A DNA stretch of 64,000 bases from Gaeumannomyces sp. JS-464. Its lineage: Eukaryota > Ascomycota > Sordariomycetes > Magnaporthales > Magnaporthaceae. Both the position numbers and the translations under genes were made by a program. Below, in pieces: positions 1 through 11,362 of the stretch (its first letter is position 1; every line of letters starts with the position of its first letter). The notes beneath the pieces are model-generated. The model was not told the DNA's origin, ran no database searches, and saw only the letters and a list, made by a program, of their open reading frames with translations. The stretch spans positions 13,473,501-13,537,500 of the forward strand of contig NGZR01000001.1 of assembly GCA_002197995.1 (NCBI GenBank). Reading direction: 5' to 3'.

Positions 1-441
1 CAGGCCTGGGCTCTCGGCTGCTTTTTAGGGCGCGGCATTTGGCACCTGCCCCATTGCGACAAGGCAACGGCACGACGCAACAGCACGACACAAGGAGCTT
101 TTTATTTTTATTTTTATTTTTTATTCTCCCGCACCATGTCGGCCGACCTCCTGTAGGCTAATGCCGAGCGCGGAAGGTAGTAGCAGCGGGGATGACACCG
201 CGAGTCTTGGTCTGAGGGGTTGGGCGGGTCCCCCATGCCACTATCAGCGCGCTCCTGGGGTGTTCATATTTATAAGAGACTGACGTGTGTCGTTCCCCGA
301 CACCGACATCGACATCGAGAACTGCCTTCCTGCCTCTCTCTGCATCCTCAGCTCTACACGGGAGTGATTTCCCCTTAATCTGCCTGTGTGAGAATCACGG
401 GTCTTTTCCTTTTTGTTTTCCCTCGAGCGAGGTTGGCAGCC
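1..441 (+). other. Upstream region of the S10 carboxypeptidase gene
   Basis: No coding signal was found here. It contains a T-rich tract near 103-124 and the TATA-like element listed separately. It probably holds promoter and 5' UTR of the carboxypeptidase gene that starts at 442. Confidence 0.5.
267..276 (+). promoter_or_regulatory. TATA-like element of the S10 carboxypeptidase gene
   Basis: The string TATTTATAAG lies about 170 bp before the ATG at 442, a usual fungal spacing for a TATA box with a short 5' UTR. Function is inferred from position and sequence only. Confidence 0.4.
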
Positions 442-2488
442 ATGGCACCCTCGATCCTCAGGTTACTTGCCGGAGCCGGGGCGGCGGCTCTTTTCGGCCG
501 TGCGTCGGCGCAGTTCCCGCCTACCCCCGAGGGCGTGACGGTGATCAAATCCAAGTACAACGAGAACATCACCATCAGCTTCAAAGAGGTACGTAGCATA
601 GCCTCAGGCCTATTTCTTCATCTGGCGTCCTGGGCCGGTTTGTGGGTCTGACACCAGAATCACAATAGCCCAAAATCTGCGAAACGGCGCCAGGGGTTAA
701 ATCATACTCGGGCTTCATCCACCTCCCGCCCGGTACGCTCGACGTATCGGGTGGACAGGTTCAGGATTTTCCCATCAATACCTTCTTTTGGTTCTTTGAA
801 GCTAGACAGGATCCCAAGAATGCACCCCTTACGGTCTGGATGAACGGTGGCCCAGGCGCATCCTCAATGCCGGGGCTGTTTAACGAGAACGGGCCTTGCT
901 TCGTGAACAACGACTCGAGCACCACAAGGCCGAACCCGATGTCGTGGAATAATAAATGTATGGACATGGCGTCAATGAACACCCCAGAGCTATATGCTGA
1001 CATTTGACTATACACAGCCAACATGTTGTATATCGATCAGCCCGTCCAGGTGGGATTTTCATACAACACCCTCGTAAACGTGACCGTCAACACTTTCGGC
1101 GGCACCCAGCCCATCCTCCCCGGCCAGCCCATTCCGGCGCAAAACTCCACCCTCCGCGTGGGGACGTACCCAAGTGCCAGCGCAGGGAGCACCAGCCTCG
1201 GCAGCATCAACGGTGCCATCGCGCTCTGGCACTTCTTCCAAGTCTTCCTGACCGAGTTCCCCGGCTATCAGCCCAACGACGACCGGTTCAGCATTGCAAC
1301 CCAGTCCTACGGCGGTCGTTATGGTCCCGCCATGGCCGGCTTTTTCGAGCTCCAGAACGAGCGCATCCGCAACGGCACCCTTAGCGGCAGCTCCGCCCCC
1401 AACAAGATCATCAACCTGGACATGCTCCTGCTGGTCAACGCCTGCATCGACCGCCAGGTCCAGTGGCCTTCGTATAGGGAGATGGCGTTTAACAATACGT
1501 ACGGCATCAAGACGCTCCCCGAGTCCGAATACGGCAGCATGGTCGACGCTTACGAGCGCGCCGGCGGCTGCCGCGACCAGATCGAGACGTGCCGCGACCT
1601 CTCGTCGCTCTACGACCCGACCGCCATTGGCGTTAACGCCACCGTAAACGAGGTCTGCCAGAACACCGAAACGTACTGCTCGCGCTACCTCCGCGACCCC
1701 TACACCCGCCTTTCGGGCCGCGACTACTACGACGTGACACAGGTCGACCCGACCATGTTCCCAGAGCCCTTCGTGCCCGCCTTCCTCAACCAGCGCCACG
1801 TGCAGCTCGCCCTGGGCGTGCCGCTCAACTACTCGGGCTCCTCGAGCGCCGTCGCCACCGCCTACCGCTCCATGGGCGACTACAACCGCCCGGGCTGGCT
1901 CGAGGCCATGGGCAGCCTGCTCGACAAGGGCAAGAAGGTCACCCTCATGTACGGCGACCGCGACTTCGCCTGCAACTGGATGGGCGGCGAGGCCGCCTCC
2001 CTCGCCATCCCCTGGCGCCACCGCGCCGCCTTCGCCGCCGCCGGCTACGCCCCGCGCGCGCCAACGACACCCACCAGGGCGGGCTGGTGCGCCAGTACTC
2101 GAACCTGACGTTTGCGCGCGTGTTCCAGGCCGGCCACGCCGCCCCCGCGTACCAGCAGCAGACGGGGTTCGAGATCTTTGCGCGCGCAATGGCCGACCGC
2201 GACGTGGCGACCGGCACCGTCGACACGGCCAGGACGCCCGACTACAAGACCAGCGGGCCGACCACCGTCAGGGACGTCAGGAGCGAGGTGCCGCCGCAAG
2301 TGCCGTACTTCTGCTACACCCTGAACCCGGACACGTGCACGGACGAGCAGGTCGCGGCGCTGAAGGGCGGCTCGGCCGTCATCAAGGACTACATCATGAT
2401 CGACCCGCCGTACAGACAGGGCGCGTCGCGCGTGAGGGCGCGCGGCATGCGGGAGCACCCCGATTTCGATCACGATCTGAGGATCTAG
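442..2488 (+). CDS. Secreted serine carboxypeptidase, peptidase family S10 (one frame break)
   Basis: Secreted or vacuolar serine exopeptidase that removes C-terminal residues from peptides. Three exons fit: 442-588, 669-957 and 1018-2488, with GT-AG introns. The in-frame GTG at 388 was passed over for the ATG at 442, which opens a signal peptide ending near ASAQ. The S10 landmarks are visible: [10 protein letters not shown] substrate-binding motif, catalytic Ser in [10 protein letters not shown], Asp in [11 protein letters not shown] and His in [10 protein letters not shown]. The full reading gives about 635 aa, normal for the secreted fungal branch. One base appears to be missing at about 2049-2060 in a C/GC-rich run. 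The break lies between the catalytic Asp and His, so a literal translation stops at 2108 without the His. Homology resumes at once in the next frame, so I favour a sequence error over a dead gene. Family assignment is secure; substrate preference cannot be told. Confidence 0.9.
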
Positions 2489-3606
2489 GCGGAGAGAGAA
2501 AATTGTGGGGGCTTAGCTCTCTTTAGTATATACGACACCGATTTATTAGTTATTCGCACGTCTCTCCTCAGGCAAATCTGTGCACATTGATCCCAATAGC
2601 TCCAGGTCACAACGCAGCACCAAGAAACCGCCTTTGAAGTGTACCGATGATGATTCATAAGGATGTCGCGTAAAGGCCCACGGGGACATTCCATTTTATC
2701 TGTCCAGAAACTTCCTAGGCGCTGTAGTGATGACGAAACACCTGGGACTCAAACACATCTAGATCGACTCCTTATGCATTAACCAAGGCAACAAGGCGGA
2801 CTAGGAGATAGAGTCATCGAGGATGGCGGATATATAACAGAACGGTGGTTTGATGAGGTCTGGGTGATTCGCGCATAGGTTGCCAGAGGCCGTGATCACT
2901 CTGGTGTGGGTTCCTCAGGTAGTTGTCCCGTCTGTACCATGCTTCACGTCACTTTTCCCACAAAGACACCTTCGAGGCGTCCAAGCCTAATGAGGAGGTG
3001 GCTGAATTCTGGAATCCTGTCCTGCTTCCTGGCACACATGATTACATCAAAGTTCCAGTGCCCTGGTTCCAGAGCGGGAGTGGCCGCAAAGTTTGCAAAC
3101 ATAATCTCGAAACGAACGGCGATTTCCAGGGTCGCGGGGGAGGATGGAACGTCCTAGCCTGCGTGGCCCACCCCCTCGATGAGCTGTCAAATGTTTGAGG
3201 GTCTTCTATCGCAGAGAAAGCAAATCGAGGCCGGTCTGGTGACTCGAAAGGTGGTGGGCGATGCAAGGGACAGGCCCTGGCTAGGATTGCTCGAGTGGGA
3301 AAAACCAAGGAAACCAGCACAGCAGGCCAAGCAAGCCTCGGCCCACTGACGTCAGCGACAAGCTCGCGAACCCAAGAACGCCGTCGTCATCCAGATCGCC
3401 TCGTCGTCGCCGGGATGCCAAGCATGCTTTGTCAAAAGCCGCATTTATTTCCACCATGGCGTCTCCCGCCAGCTGCAGCCTGTGTAGTGTTGAATTATGG
3501 CAAAATGATAACCACGATGCAATATTCATCCGTCTTGACCTTATGACGACCCCTTGACCCCTGAACTGTTTGACGAAACCAAACCCAGCGATTTGTCCCT
3601 GGAAAA
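2489..3606. other. Intergenic region between carboxypeptidase and GH128-like gene
   Basis: About 1.1 kb with only short, unconvincing frames on both strands. It should hold the 3' end of the carboxypeptidase transcript and the promoter of the next gene. I see no repeat or RNA gene. Confidence 0.5.
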
Positions 3607-4700
3607 ATGCGGACAAGACCTCCACGCATCACGACGGCGCTGGTGCCATTGCTCCTGTTAGTCCTGGCAACAGCTCCAGCGACTGAGGCAGCCGGCGCGA
3701 GCGCCGAGTTCCGGACAAAGCGCGGCCTCGCCTACGTGCGCAACGACCACGAGTCCGACAACCGGCTCATGGGTTCCAACTCGTCCGAGATCTCTTGGTA
3801 CTACACCTGGTCGCGCAACGTCGCGCGCGCCGTCTCATCCTCCTCCTCGTCCCCCGACAACCTGCGCTTCGTGCCCATGGTGCACAGCCTCCGCGACGCC
3901 TCGAGCCCGGACCTGCTGTCCTCGCTCGACCGCCTCCCGCCGACCTCGACGCACCTGCTCACCTTCAACGAGCCGGACGGCGAGCACCACACGGGCGGCT
4001 CCGACGCCAGCCCGCGCGACGCCGCGCGCGCGTACCTCGACCACATCGTGCCGCTGCGCGACGGCAGGGGCGGCGCCGGGCGGCGCTGGCGCGTCAGCCA
4101 CCCGTCCGTCACGGGCTCGCCGCGCGGCCTCGACTGGCTGCGCGCCTTCAACCGATCCTGCTACGAGCTGGACCGCGACAACGGCTGCCCTGCCGACTTT
4201 GTCGCCGCCACTGGTACGGCAACCAGCACGGCCTGCGCTCCTGGCTGTCCCAGCTGCGCGAATTCTACGCCGACGCGTCGGCGCCCGCCGGCCGCAACAG
4301 CGGTGTCAAGCCCGAGGACCTGAGACTCTGGGTCACGGAGCTGGGGCTGCCGCAGGCCGACGGCCGCGCGACGCTCGCCATGATGAGGGACTCGCTCGCG
4401 TACCTGGACGGCCAGCACTGGGTCGAAGGGTACGCCTGGTTCGGCGCGTTCCGCGCCGGCTACGCAAACGGGTGGACCGGCGACGGCGTCGCGCTCTTTG
4501 ACGACCGCGGCGGCTTGACCGACGCCGGCGCGCTGTACCTAGGCGGCGAGGAGAAAGGGTTCCGTGCGGGCATGACGGGCGGTGCGGCGCCGGGGCGGGA
4601 CTCGGGCGCTGGCGTCCGCGCCGCTGCCTGGTGGTCGTCGCGTCGACGGTGCTGGCTGCTGCGCTTGTCCTTTTTTAGGGGCGGCGAAATGGGATTTTGA
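3607..4700 (+). CDS. Secreted GH128-like (Asl1-type) cell-wall glycosidase, frame-broken
   Basis: Probable cell-wall-acting glycoside hydrolase with an Asl1/GH128-type catalytic core, a family acting on beta-1,3-glucan. The ATG at 3607 starts a signal peptide (Leu/Val-rich, ending near ATEAAGA). Core motifs are visible: KRGLAYV near the mature N-terminus, HLLTFNEPDG with the likely acid/base Glu, and WVTELGLP with the likely nucleophile Glu. One base is missing near 4201-4211 in a CC run; downstream HWYGNQHGLRSW continues the fold in the next frame. After about 4560 the main frame runs to a stop at 4700 with an Arg/Trp-rich end. The next frame instead gives CLVVVASTVLAAALVLF and a stop at 4676-4678, which looks like a GPI-attachment tail. 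A second missing base near 4560-4625 would give about 357 aa with a GPI anchor. The family call is good; the C-terminus is unresolved. Confidence 0.8.
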
Positions 4701-5365
4701 AGCACGATGAGATGGTACTTTCCTCTTTTTCTTTGTTTCAATTGTATCTGACCTTGTGTTGGAAATACCTAGATGTTCTGAATTGGCCACAGGAATGGCA
4801 GATGTACCATACAAGAACATAAAACAATAAATATATAGCGAACTTGGCCACATGCAGGGCTCCCCATAGGTTGCCTGTCCCTCTCTGTGCGGGGAATGTT
4901 TGCCGGCGTTCCGACGCAAGGCACCAGGCGACCCAGCATATATGCAAGCATCCACTTGCAGTTGGGAACAAGCAGTACATGGGGATAAAAAAAAATATAA
5001 AAAAATTAAAAAATTAAAAAAAAAAGGGGGCTTACGTAGGCACTTTCGCCAAAATCCCATGGAACATGCTAATCGACCCAAAGCTGTCATCATCATCGTG
5101 TTCTCATTCTCGTTTGTCGTTGCGCCGTGAATGCGTCGGCTATGTGCCCTACTCTAAGTCATATATGAATAAATGGGGAGACAAAGGGAAGATGCGTGCC
5201 GGCAACCCAATATTGCATGTATAGGGTCAGTCAAAAAGGGGGATCAGGGTCAATCCCGTCGTGGACTGTCCTCAACGTCAGTCCTCCCCGGAACATAGCC
5301 AAGACCAGCTTGCGCTTTCCCCACTCCCACAAGAACGCCTCATTGTATCCAAATTCGCAATCGTC
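4701..5365. other. Convergent intergenic region with A-rich tract
   Basis: Tail-to-tail spacer between the GH128-like gene (+) and the unknown membrane-protein gene (-). A simple A/AAAT-rich tract sits at about 4985-5025. No gene is supported. Confidence 0.5.
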
Positions 5366-7131
5366 TCACCAGTCCGCAACGGGCACCTTGTACTTCCTCG
5401 CGAGGAACCGCACCTCGCCGCCCGTGAGCCAGATCTTGTTCCGGATGCGGTTGCCCGTCTCCTTGACCAGCGCCGCGACCTGCTTGTTGTCGGCGCCCGG
5501 GTCGACCTGGAAGTACTTGCGCAGCAGCTCGCGGTACTTGCGGTACTCGTCCGTCCCTGACATGAAGAAGTGCCCGGCGTGCGAGATGACGGTCAGGATG
5601 TACAGCCTGCACGAGGCGTTGTGGATCCCGAGCTCCCCGCTGGCCTCCTGGACTGTTCCGCGAGCCATAAATCGTCAGTCTCCGGGTGATTTTTGCAAGT
5701 GTGAAAACTGCTGGGGTCTTTGGTCACTTACTCTTCTTGACCATGTCGTCCTGCCGCGCCTTCCTCTTCCACCTCCTCTGGCTGGCCATCGCGGCGGCGC
5801 TGGCGCCCATGGCGCCGAGGAAGGCGGGAGGGAAAAACACGCCGGCGACGCTCAGGGCGATGCCTGCAGTCCAGAGGGCGGTGGCCCACTGGCCCCAGTA
5901 GCGGCGCGAGGCCTCGAGGTTGCGCGAGAGCATGTCGATGGCCCCGATGAAGGCCGCGTTGTTGGCCATGACCCCGGCCAGGGCCTGGGAAACCTGGGCC
6001 ATCTCGTCGCCCGAGCCACTTCTTGGGTCTAGACAGTCGACAGACTCCTTGAGCTGCTGGCCATGCTTTGCCAGCTCGTCCATCCTAACCACCACGGCCC
6101 TGATGACTTCCCGTGTCTCCATCGTGGACGCCTCAACCATGGATCCCTGAAACGGCTTACATGATTAGTATTGGTGTATCCTTTGCATGTGTGATCGAGA
6201 CAAAGGTGGACGGAAATCGGGGAAGCTTTATGAATTACCTCGACCGCATCTTCATCGCGCTTCTTCTGGTGGTCAACAATCCTCCTCAGGAGGCTTGTCA
6301 CCTTTGCCAGCTCGGGCCTCTTCATGTCCGAGAGGAACTCCTCAATTTCATCGTCTGACAGGAACACAATGAGGTCCCCGAAGCTCTGGAAGAAGCTGTC
6401 CGCTAGCAGCAGCACCTCATTTCTGTTTTTACGGAGTGTCAGCATGAACACCAAACATTTCGTTTGTGGTTGGGAATCATCACGTACTCCGAGTCTTTAC
6501 GTTTTATTTTCTTCCCCTTCTTGTCCGGCTTGTTGGCCCGCAGGATAGACGCCTCGTGCATCCTCTTGAGCTGCATCAGGGTGAAGTAGCTGCCGAAGCC
6601 GCGCTGGATGGGCGTCATGCTGGACAGCCTCCACTCAGGGGCCACCCGGAACTTGTGCGGCCCATGGCGAAACTGGCCCGTGAGGTTGTGGGCAAGTTGC
6701 CGGAGGAGAACGATGTGGTTTGGATCACCCTCGAGGCATCTTTTGTGCTTGAGTTTTACCTAAGCGACGAAAAAAAAAAAGAAGCAATTAGAGGCGATTG
6801 GAAATTTTACATCAAGGTCGCCAAGACCCAGGGATCAACTCACCGCTATTGTGGGCTGGCTGATGCCCTCGCGCCCAGTCTCGACCTCGCACTCGACGCA
6901 GGCCCAGTCGCGCAGGCTGGGCTCGAAGAGGGACTGGAGGAAGTGGTTGATATCATCCCTGTGCAGGCGGAACTGCGGGTAGTTCCCGACGAGGGTGAGC
7001 CGGACGGACACGGCCGGCCGCGACGTCAGGTTGATCCCCAGCAGGAAGTAGATGGAGGTCGCCAGCCAGGAAAACAGGCTCCATATGCCCGAGTCCTGGA
7101 ACATGACGCCCACTGTCGCGAGTGCGTCCAT
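5366..7131 (-). CDS. Conserved-looking membrane protein of unknown function, five exons
   Basis: I do not recognise this protein. Five exons splice cleanly: 6844-7131, 6484-6759, 6239-6385, 5732-6146 and 5366-5652, all with GT-AG introns of 79-98 bp, giving about 470 aa with no frame break. The ATG at 7131 was chosen because the longer frame opens with GTG at 7146; a further 5' exon ending at a CTGCAG acceptor near 7148 cannot be excluded. Visible features: an N-terminal hydrophobic stretch (LFSWLATSIYFLLG, about residues 18-33), a basic Lys/Arg-rich patch (DKKGKKIKRKDSE), an acidic Asp/Glu segment after it, a charged helical stretch, and a strong hydrophobic span (WTAGIALSVAGVFFPPAFLG) followed by an Arg/Lys cluster. 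The C-terminal third is soluble and basic. Two membrane segments flanking a cytosolic region is the simplest topology. Clean splicing argues that this is a real gene. Confidence 0.7.
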
Positions 7132-8199
7132 TGCGTCGGCGCGCACTGCAGATGTGAGGTTGTGGAGTTTGGAAGGGACGAGGACAAAGGCATTGTGGGA
7201 ACGGGTGTCGGCCGGCGGGCCTGCATTTTAATAAAGACACGATGGTCCCCGTCCAAAGCCCCCTCGGACAGGGCCCGGCTGCAACGGCGAGGCCCAATTG
7301 CGAAAAGGTCGATGATGCGCGACCCTTGTCTTGGGCGTGGCTGGGGGCCAATCTGGGGCGACCGCGTTTTCTCCTGCCTGACTGACAGCTCAACAACATG
7401 AATGGCGGTGGAATCGTGTCCACAAAAACCGCCCGCCCGCCCGCAGACAGATGCCACATCTGCTAGCGCGCCAAATGGGCGACGCTCATTCGCAGCATCA
7501 CTTTCGGGTCTCGGCGCGCTGTCAAATCCCAATGTGAACGCCCCCGGCTCCACCACCACGTGCGCCTTCAGGCCGTCAGGATATGCACGGCGGGCGGTGC
7601 CTTTTTTTTTCTCTCTCTCTTTTTCGCGAATCGAGATGCGCGGGGAGGGCGGCAGGCACCTCACCTGACGGATGCCGTCGCCCAACCTAAAGGTGGCGGG
7701 AGGGGTTGGGCCGCTAAGGGGCGGCTGGGGGGCTGGCTAGGTTTGTTTTTTTTAGGGCTGCCCGTGCCAATAGCCAGCCCTGGTCTGGACTGCACCAGGA
7801 TTTGGCATTCACGGGCATCCCCGCACCTTCGCGGAACAATCTTCCACCATCAAATGTAAAACCTTCAACCCGCCCGAATGTGGTAGTGACTAAAAAGCCC
7901 AAATGTTGTGGCGCCTCCTGTGGCGCTGCTCTAGGGGCGGCTCTTTCCTCTAGGGTGCTTTCCGCTTGTGGGAGGTGTTTTTGTGGCGGAAAGTATTTGC
8001 ATGGAAGCAAAGACCGACGGAAGCGGAGCGCGAAAGGTAATCATAAACTAGAAACATAGATGCCCTGACCTTTATCTACCAGAATGTCTTGCGGCGTGCC
8101 GTCCGATCTTCCTCTCCTCAGACATTCGGATGAGGGATCGACACGATGGAATGACAACCAAGCAGGACCTCCAGCTCCTCGGTCCCAACATCCCGCGCG
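7132..8199. other. Divergent intergenic region
   Basis: Head-to-head spacer between the unknown membrane protein (-) and the SAT4-type gene (+). Several overlapping minus-strand frames extend from about 7685 into the gene, but their composition is Arg/Pro-rich and random-looking. They may overlay the 5' UTR or an unmodelled first exon. Confidence 0.4.
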
Positions 8200-9964
8200 A
8201 TGGTGTCCAATACATCGGGGACAAACAGCAGTGAATTGCTAGCCGGTACTCTCGTGCCGTTTTTCGCTGCGCTGCCGTTCGTGGTGGTGCGGGTTTATAC
8301 GACTTGTTTTATCTTGAGGAGGTGGGCGTGGGCAGACAGTAGGTTGGATCTTCACTCTCCCATTTTGCTGCACTCTCTATTGGTCCAGAACCGCACGAAA
8401 GCTAACCGGGAGCTGTCCCTTTGCTCAAAACAGCATGCTTGGCGGCATCGGTGGTAAGACCACGGCAATCGTCTTCGGCCGACTGGGGACCTCGAGGAGC
8501 CTGACAGTCAATCTGGGGATCCAAAGGCTTTCGCGGTGGTGTTCACGGGCTTCAAAATCGCAGGTATGTCGGGCTCATCCCGATACCTCGGTGGGAGAGT
8601 ATGCTATCCTTGCGATAACAAAACTCGATGTTTCACGGGCTTTGCTACCCAAGTCGCTAACTCACATTCGACTTTCCGGTGAAGCGGCCGAAATCTTCGT
8701 CAGAGGTCCTCGCGGCGCCATCCTGGTAGACAACGTCTTGCTGATCTATAAGGTGTTTTACAGCCCTGGAAGAGACAGAGAGGACAAAAGCAGGGAAGCA
8801 AGAGGGCTCGAAGGAGACTGTCGTGGACCGTGGCTAACATGCTGCCCTCCGGCTGGGGCGGCCAAGCTCGTCGGACTGGTCACCTTTCCGTTCGGCATCG
8901 TCTCCATAGCCCTCACAAAAGCCTCGGTGGCGCTACATCTCCTCAACTTCGTGTCGACGCGGGCCATGAAGCTGTTTGTGCACCTGACGCTGGGCGTGTG
9001 GCCACCTACAGCGTGGCACTGATCGGCTTCTCGGTCGCGTGCACCGTCACCGCGCGGGGTGTGAGAGACGTCCTCCTCGGGTCCAAGAATGCCATCTGCG
9101 TACATGCCGTCGAATCGTATATCGTGGGCGGCTTTTTAAACACCTTTACCGACCTGGCTCTCCTCCTTCTGCCCATCTGGATTTTAAAACCACTGCAGAT
9201 GAAGCTTCGCCGCAAGCTTGCCATACTGCCTATTTTATTAATGACTGGCGGCTTGTACGTGCTTCTTGTATTCTCATCGTGCATTCCTTCACAAATGGCC
9301 GCCAAGAGACGCAGAAACTGACGCCGACCGTCCTGTTCCCAGCGTTTTAATCATGAGCATCATCCGTCTCGGCTACTCGTGGCGTTTGCGGACGCAAGGC
9401 AGTTCCGTACAAAACTGGAGAGAGAGCGCGACATGGAAGTAAGTGTTTGGCCTCTGGCGGTGTTACTAGCAGTCATGCTTCAATCTCCGACTCTGATTCC
9501 ATGTAACTAATCGGATTCTGGTCCGCGCTTGTCGGAACAGCAACCTCGAAGTCTGGGTGGGCATCATCTGCTGCTGTCTCCCGTCACTGAAGCCTTTCTT
9601 CCGCAAAATGGCCCAGCGGGCCACGTGCGACGTCAGCGACAAGCGCCCCAAGATCGTGGTCACCAGCACGCTGACGACGGTCGTCTCCGGGCCCTCGCGC
9701 AGTCAGAGCCAGGGCGGCTCCTTCGCGATGCACTCGGTCGGCGTCGAAGAGGCGCGGCGGTACACGGGGCTCGAGGTTCCCGCCGAAGACTTGTCCGCGC
9801 TGGCGGCGAGGACGAGCTTGGAGCAGATAAAAGGAGCCCAGTCCGGGCCAGTGACGCGAGAAGACGCATACGCCCAATATGTCGCTCTCGACCGGATGAT
9901 AGGCCAAGCCATCTCGGCGCCAGACGACGCCGGCCGGGGCGCCACATCCACCGCGAGAATATGA
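8200..9964 (+). pseudogene. SAT4-type (fungal rhodopsin-like) integral membrane protein, degraded in its first half
   Basis: The second half is a clear SAT4/PTH11-like seven-span membrane protein. It shows TKASVALHLLNF (consensus TK.S..L...R.F), a span ending CTVTARG, then LNTFTDLALLLLPIWILKPLQMKLRRK (tract 9134-9215), the typical DL.LL.LP...L..LQ..RR region. After introns 9279-9342 and 9439-9540 comes WVGIICCCLPSLKPFF, the family signature, followed by a soluble tail to 9964. The first exon (8200-8338) gives one plausible span ending RRWAWAD, near the usual DD motif. The expected spans 2 and 3 (about 8434-8750) are not readable in any one frame, and one base is missing near 8990. I therefore call it decayed, though sequence errors could contribute. 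The family is diverse and poorly characterised functionally. Confidence 0.65.
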
Positions 9965-11362
9965 ATTCTTGTCAGGATGGCCTCCCGAGCTGGTTTTGTC
10001 CCCTGGCGGCGGCAGCGTGATCGCGTCTTGTAGTCGAGCTTCGGTGCCAAACTGGCCGCTGCCGGTTTTCCCCCGATCACAAGTTTAATAATTCATGATA
10101 TCAAGCTTCCGGTAGCCAGATGCTTCCCCACGTTCAATCTTGCTGGGGCGAGGACATGGACTGTCAAGGGCAACACGGTGTAGCACGCGATGCTGAAATC
10201 AGGGGCCCGAGGTTGCCTGTAACCTGGCGGCGGAGCCCCAGCCCCTCGAATTGATGCGACAGGTTCCGAGGCAGTGTCCATGCTTGGTTGTGCTCCGCCG
10301 CGACCAGATGTTGAACTCTGCTGGAGGCGGCACGGCGGTGTGTCGCAATCGAAGTGGGTGCCAAAAATACCAGACCAGTTACGGGGACGCCAGCATGCGG
10401 CAAATTTTTAAACTCGCACCGTCGGCTCCGAAATCCAGCGGGGCTCCACGCCAATTGCTCCTGGCCCCACCCCAACTGCCGCGTTGAGCACCCATTTCGC
10501 AATGAGTGAGCTTGGTCGCCGGCCTCCTTCGCCAGCCTGGAATTTGGTGGTTTTGCATAAGGAAACAGCAATGCCACAAATCCCGATCTGACACTCGGAG
10601 GACGAAATATGGTAGCATTGCAGAAATCCCGACGCCATTGCATCGCCTTGGCCGTCAGGCTCGAGGCCACGAGGGAGCCCCAAGATAGAAGGCTGCATGC
10701 GCCAGATGGATAGGTATGCTATTACTGCTGCCCGCGTTTCAAATCGCTTCCTGATCTCGAATTGGCCACCTCCTTGCGACGAACACCAGCGCTGGTGGGC
10801 GGCGCTGTGCTGACCCATTCATGCGCCAACCCCGATCCTCTATGGCGGTGGCGGGATCCTAAAGAGCTTGTCCAATGGCTGCTGCTTGAGGAACTCCTGA
10901 CTGCGTCACGGTCTCGTCGGGCCTAGACCCGGCGGCCCTCAGGCCAGGGCTGAGCCCCGTCCCAGCACTGCACGAGGATCGACTCCTAGCGTGCCGTCTC
11001 CCCGCATGCCGGCTTACTGTAGGCTGTGGATGTTGGAGGGGCAGACAGAATAGCACCAAGGCGATGGTTGTTGGTGTGGTCGTTACTGCTGAGGCTTTGG
11101 TAGTCATACTGGATCATCAAGAGCTATACTCAGATCCTCGGTCCCGAACGTAGAACGGGACGGGGCCTGGAGATGTATAAGACCGACCTGGACTTCTCGG
11201 TTTGTGATCGTGGTTTCCAAGATCTCCATCGGCACAGACATCCATCCAACCCAACCATACCCCATCCCACAACAAGTACCAGACCAAGAGGCACGAAAAC
11301 AATACCCCGAACCTCAGATCCCAGAACGCAAGCACACAACCATCCCAACACCACCATCCAAA
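9965..11362. other. Intergenic region, no supported gene
   Basis: About 1.4 kb with overlapping short frames on both strands, none with recognisable protein character. The last 200 bp contains a TATA-like site and a CA/ACC-rich 5' UTR-like tract before the gene at 11363. Confidence 0.5.
11175..11181 (+). promoter_or_regulatory. TATA-like element before the small secreted protein gene
   Basis: TATAAG lies about 190 bp before the ATG at 11363 and is followed by a long CA-rich, G-poor leader, a layout common in highly expressed fungal genes. Inferred from sequence and position. Confidence 0.35.

Noticed and set aside
1059..2189. 376-codon open frame on the minus strand
   Set aside because: Antisense shadow of the carboxypeptidase gene; Gly/Arg/Val-rich composition typical of antisense frames in GC-rich coding DNA.
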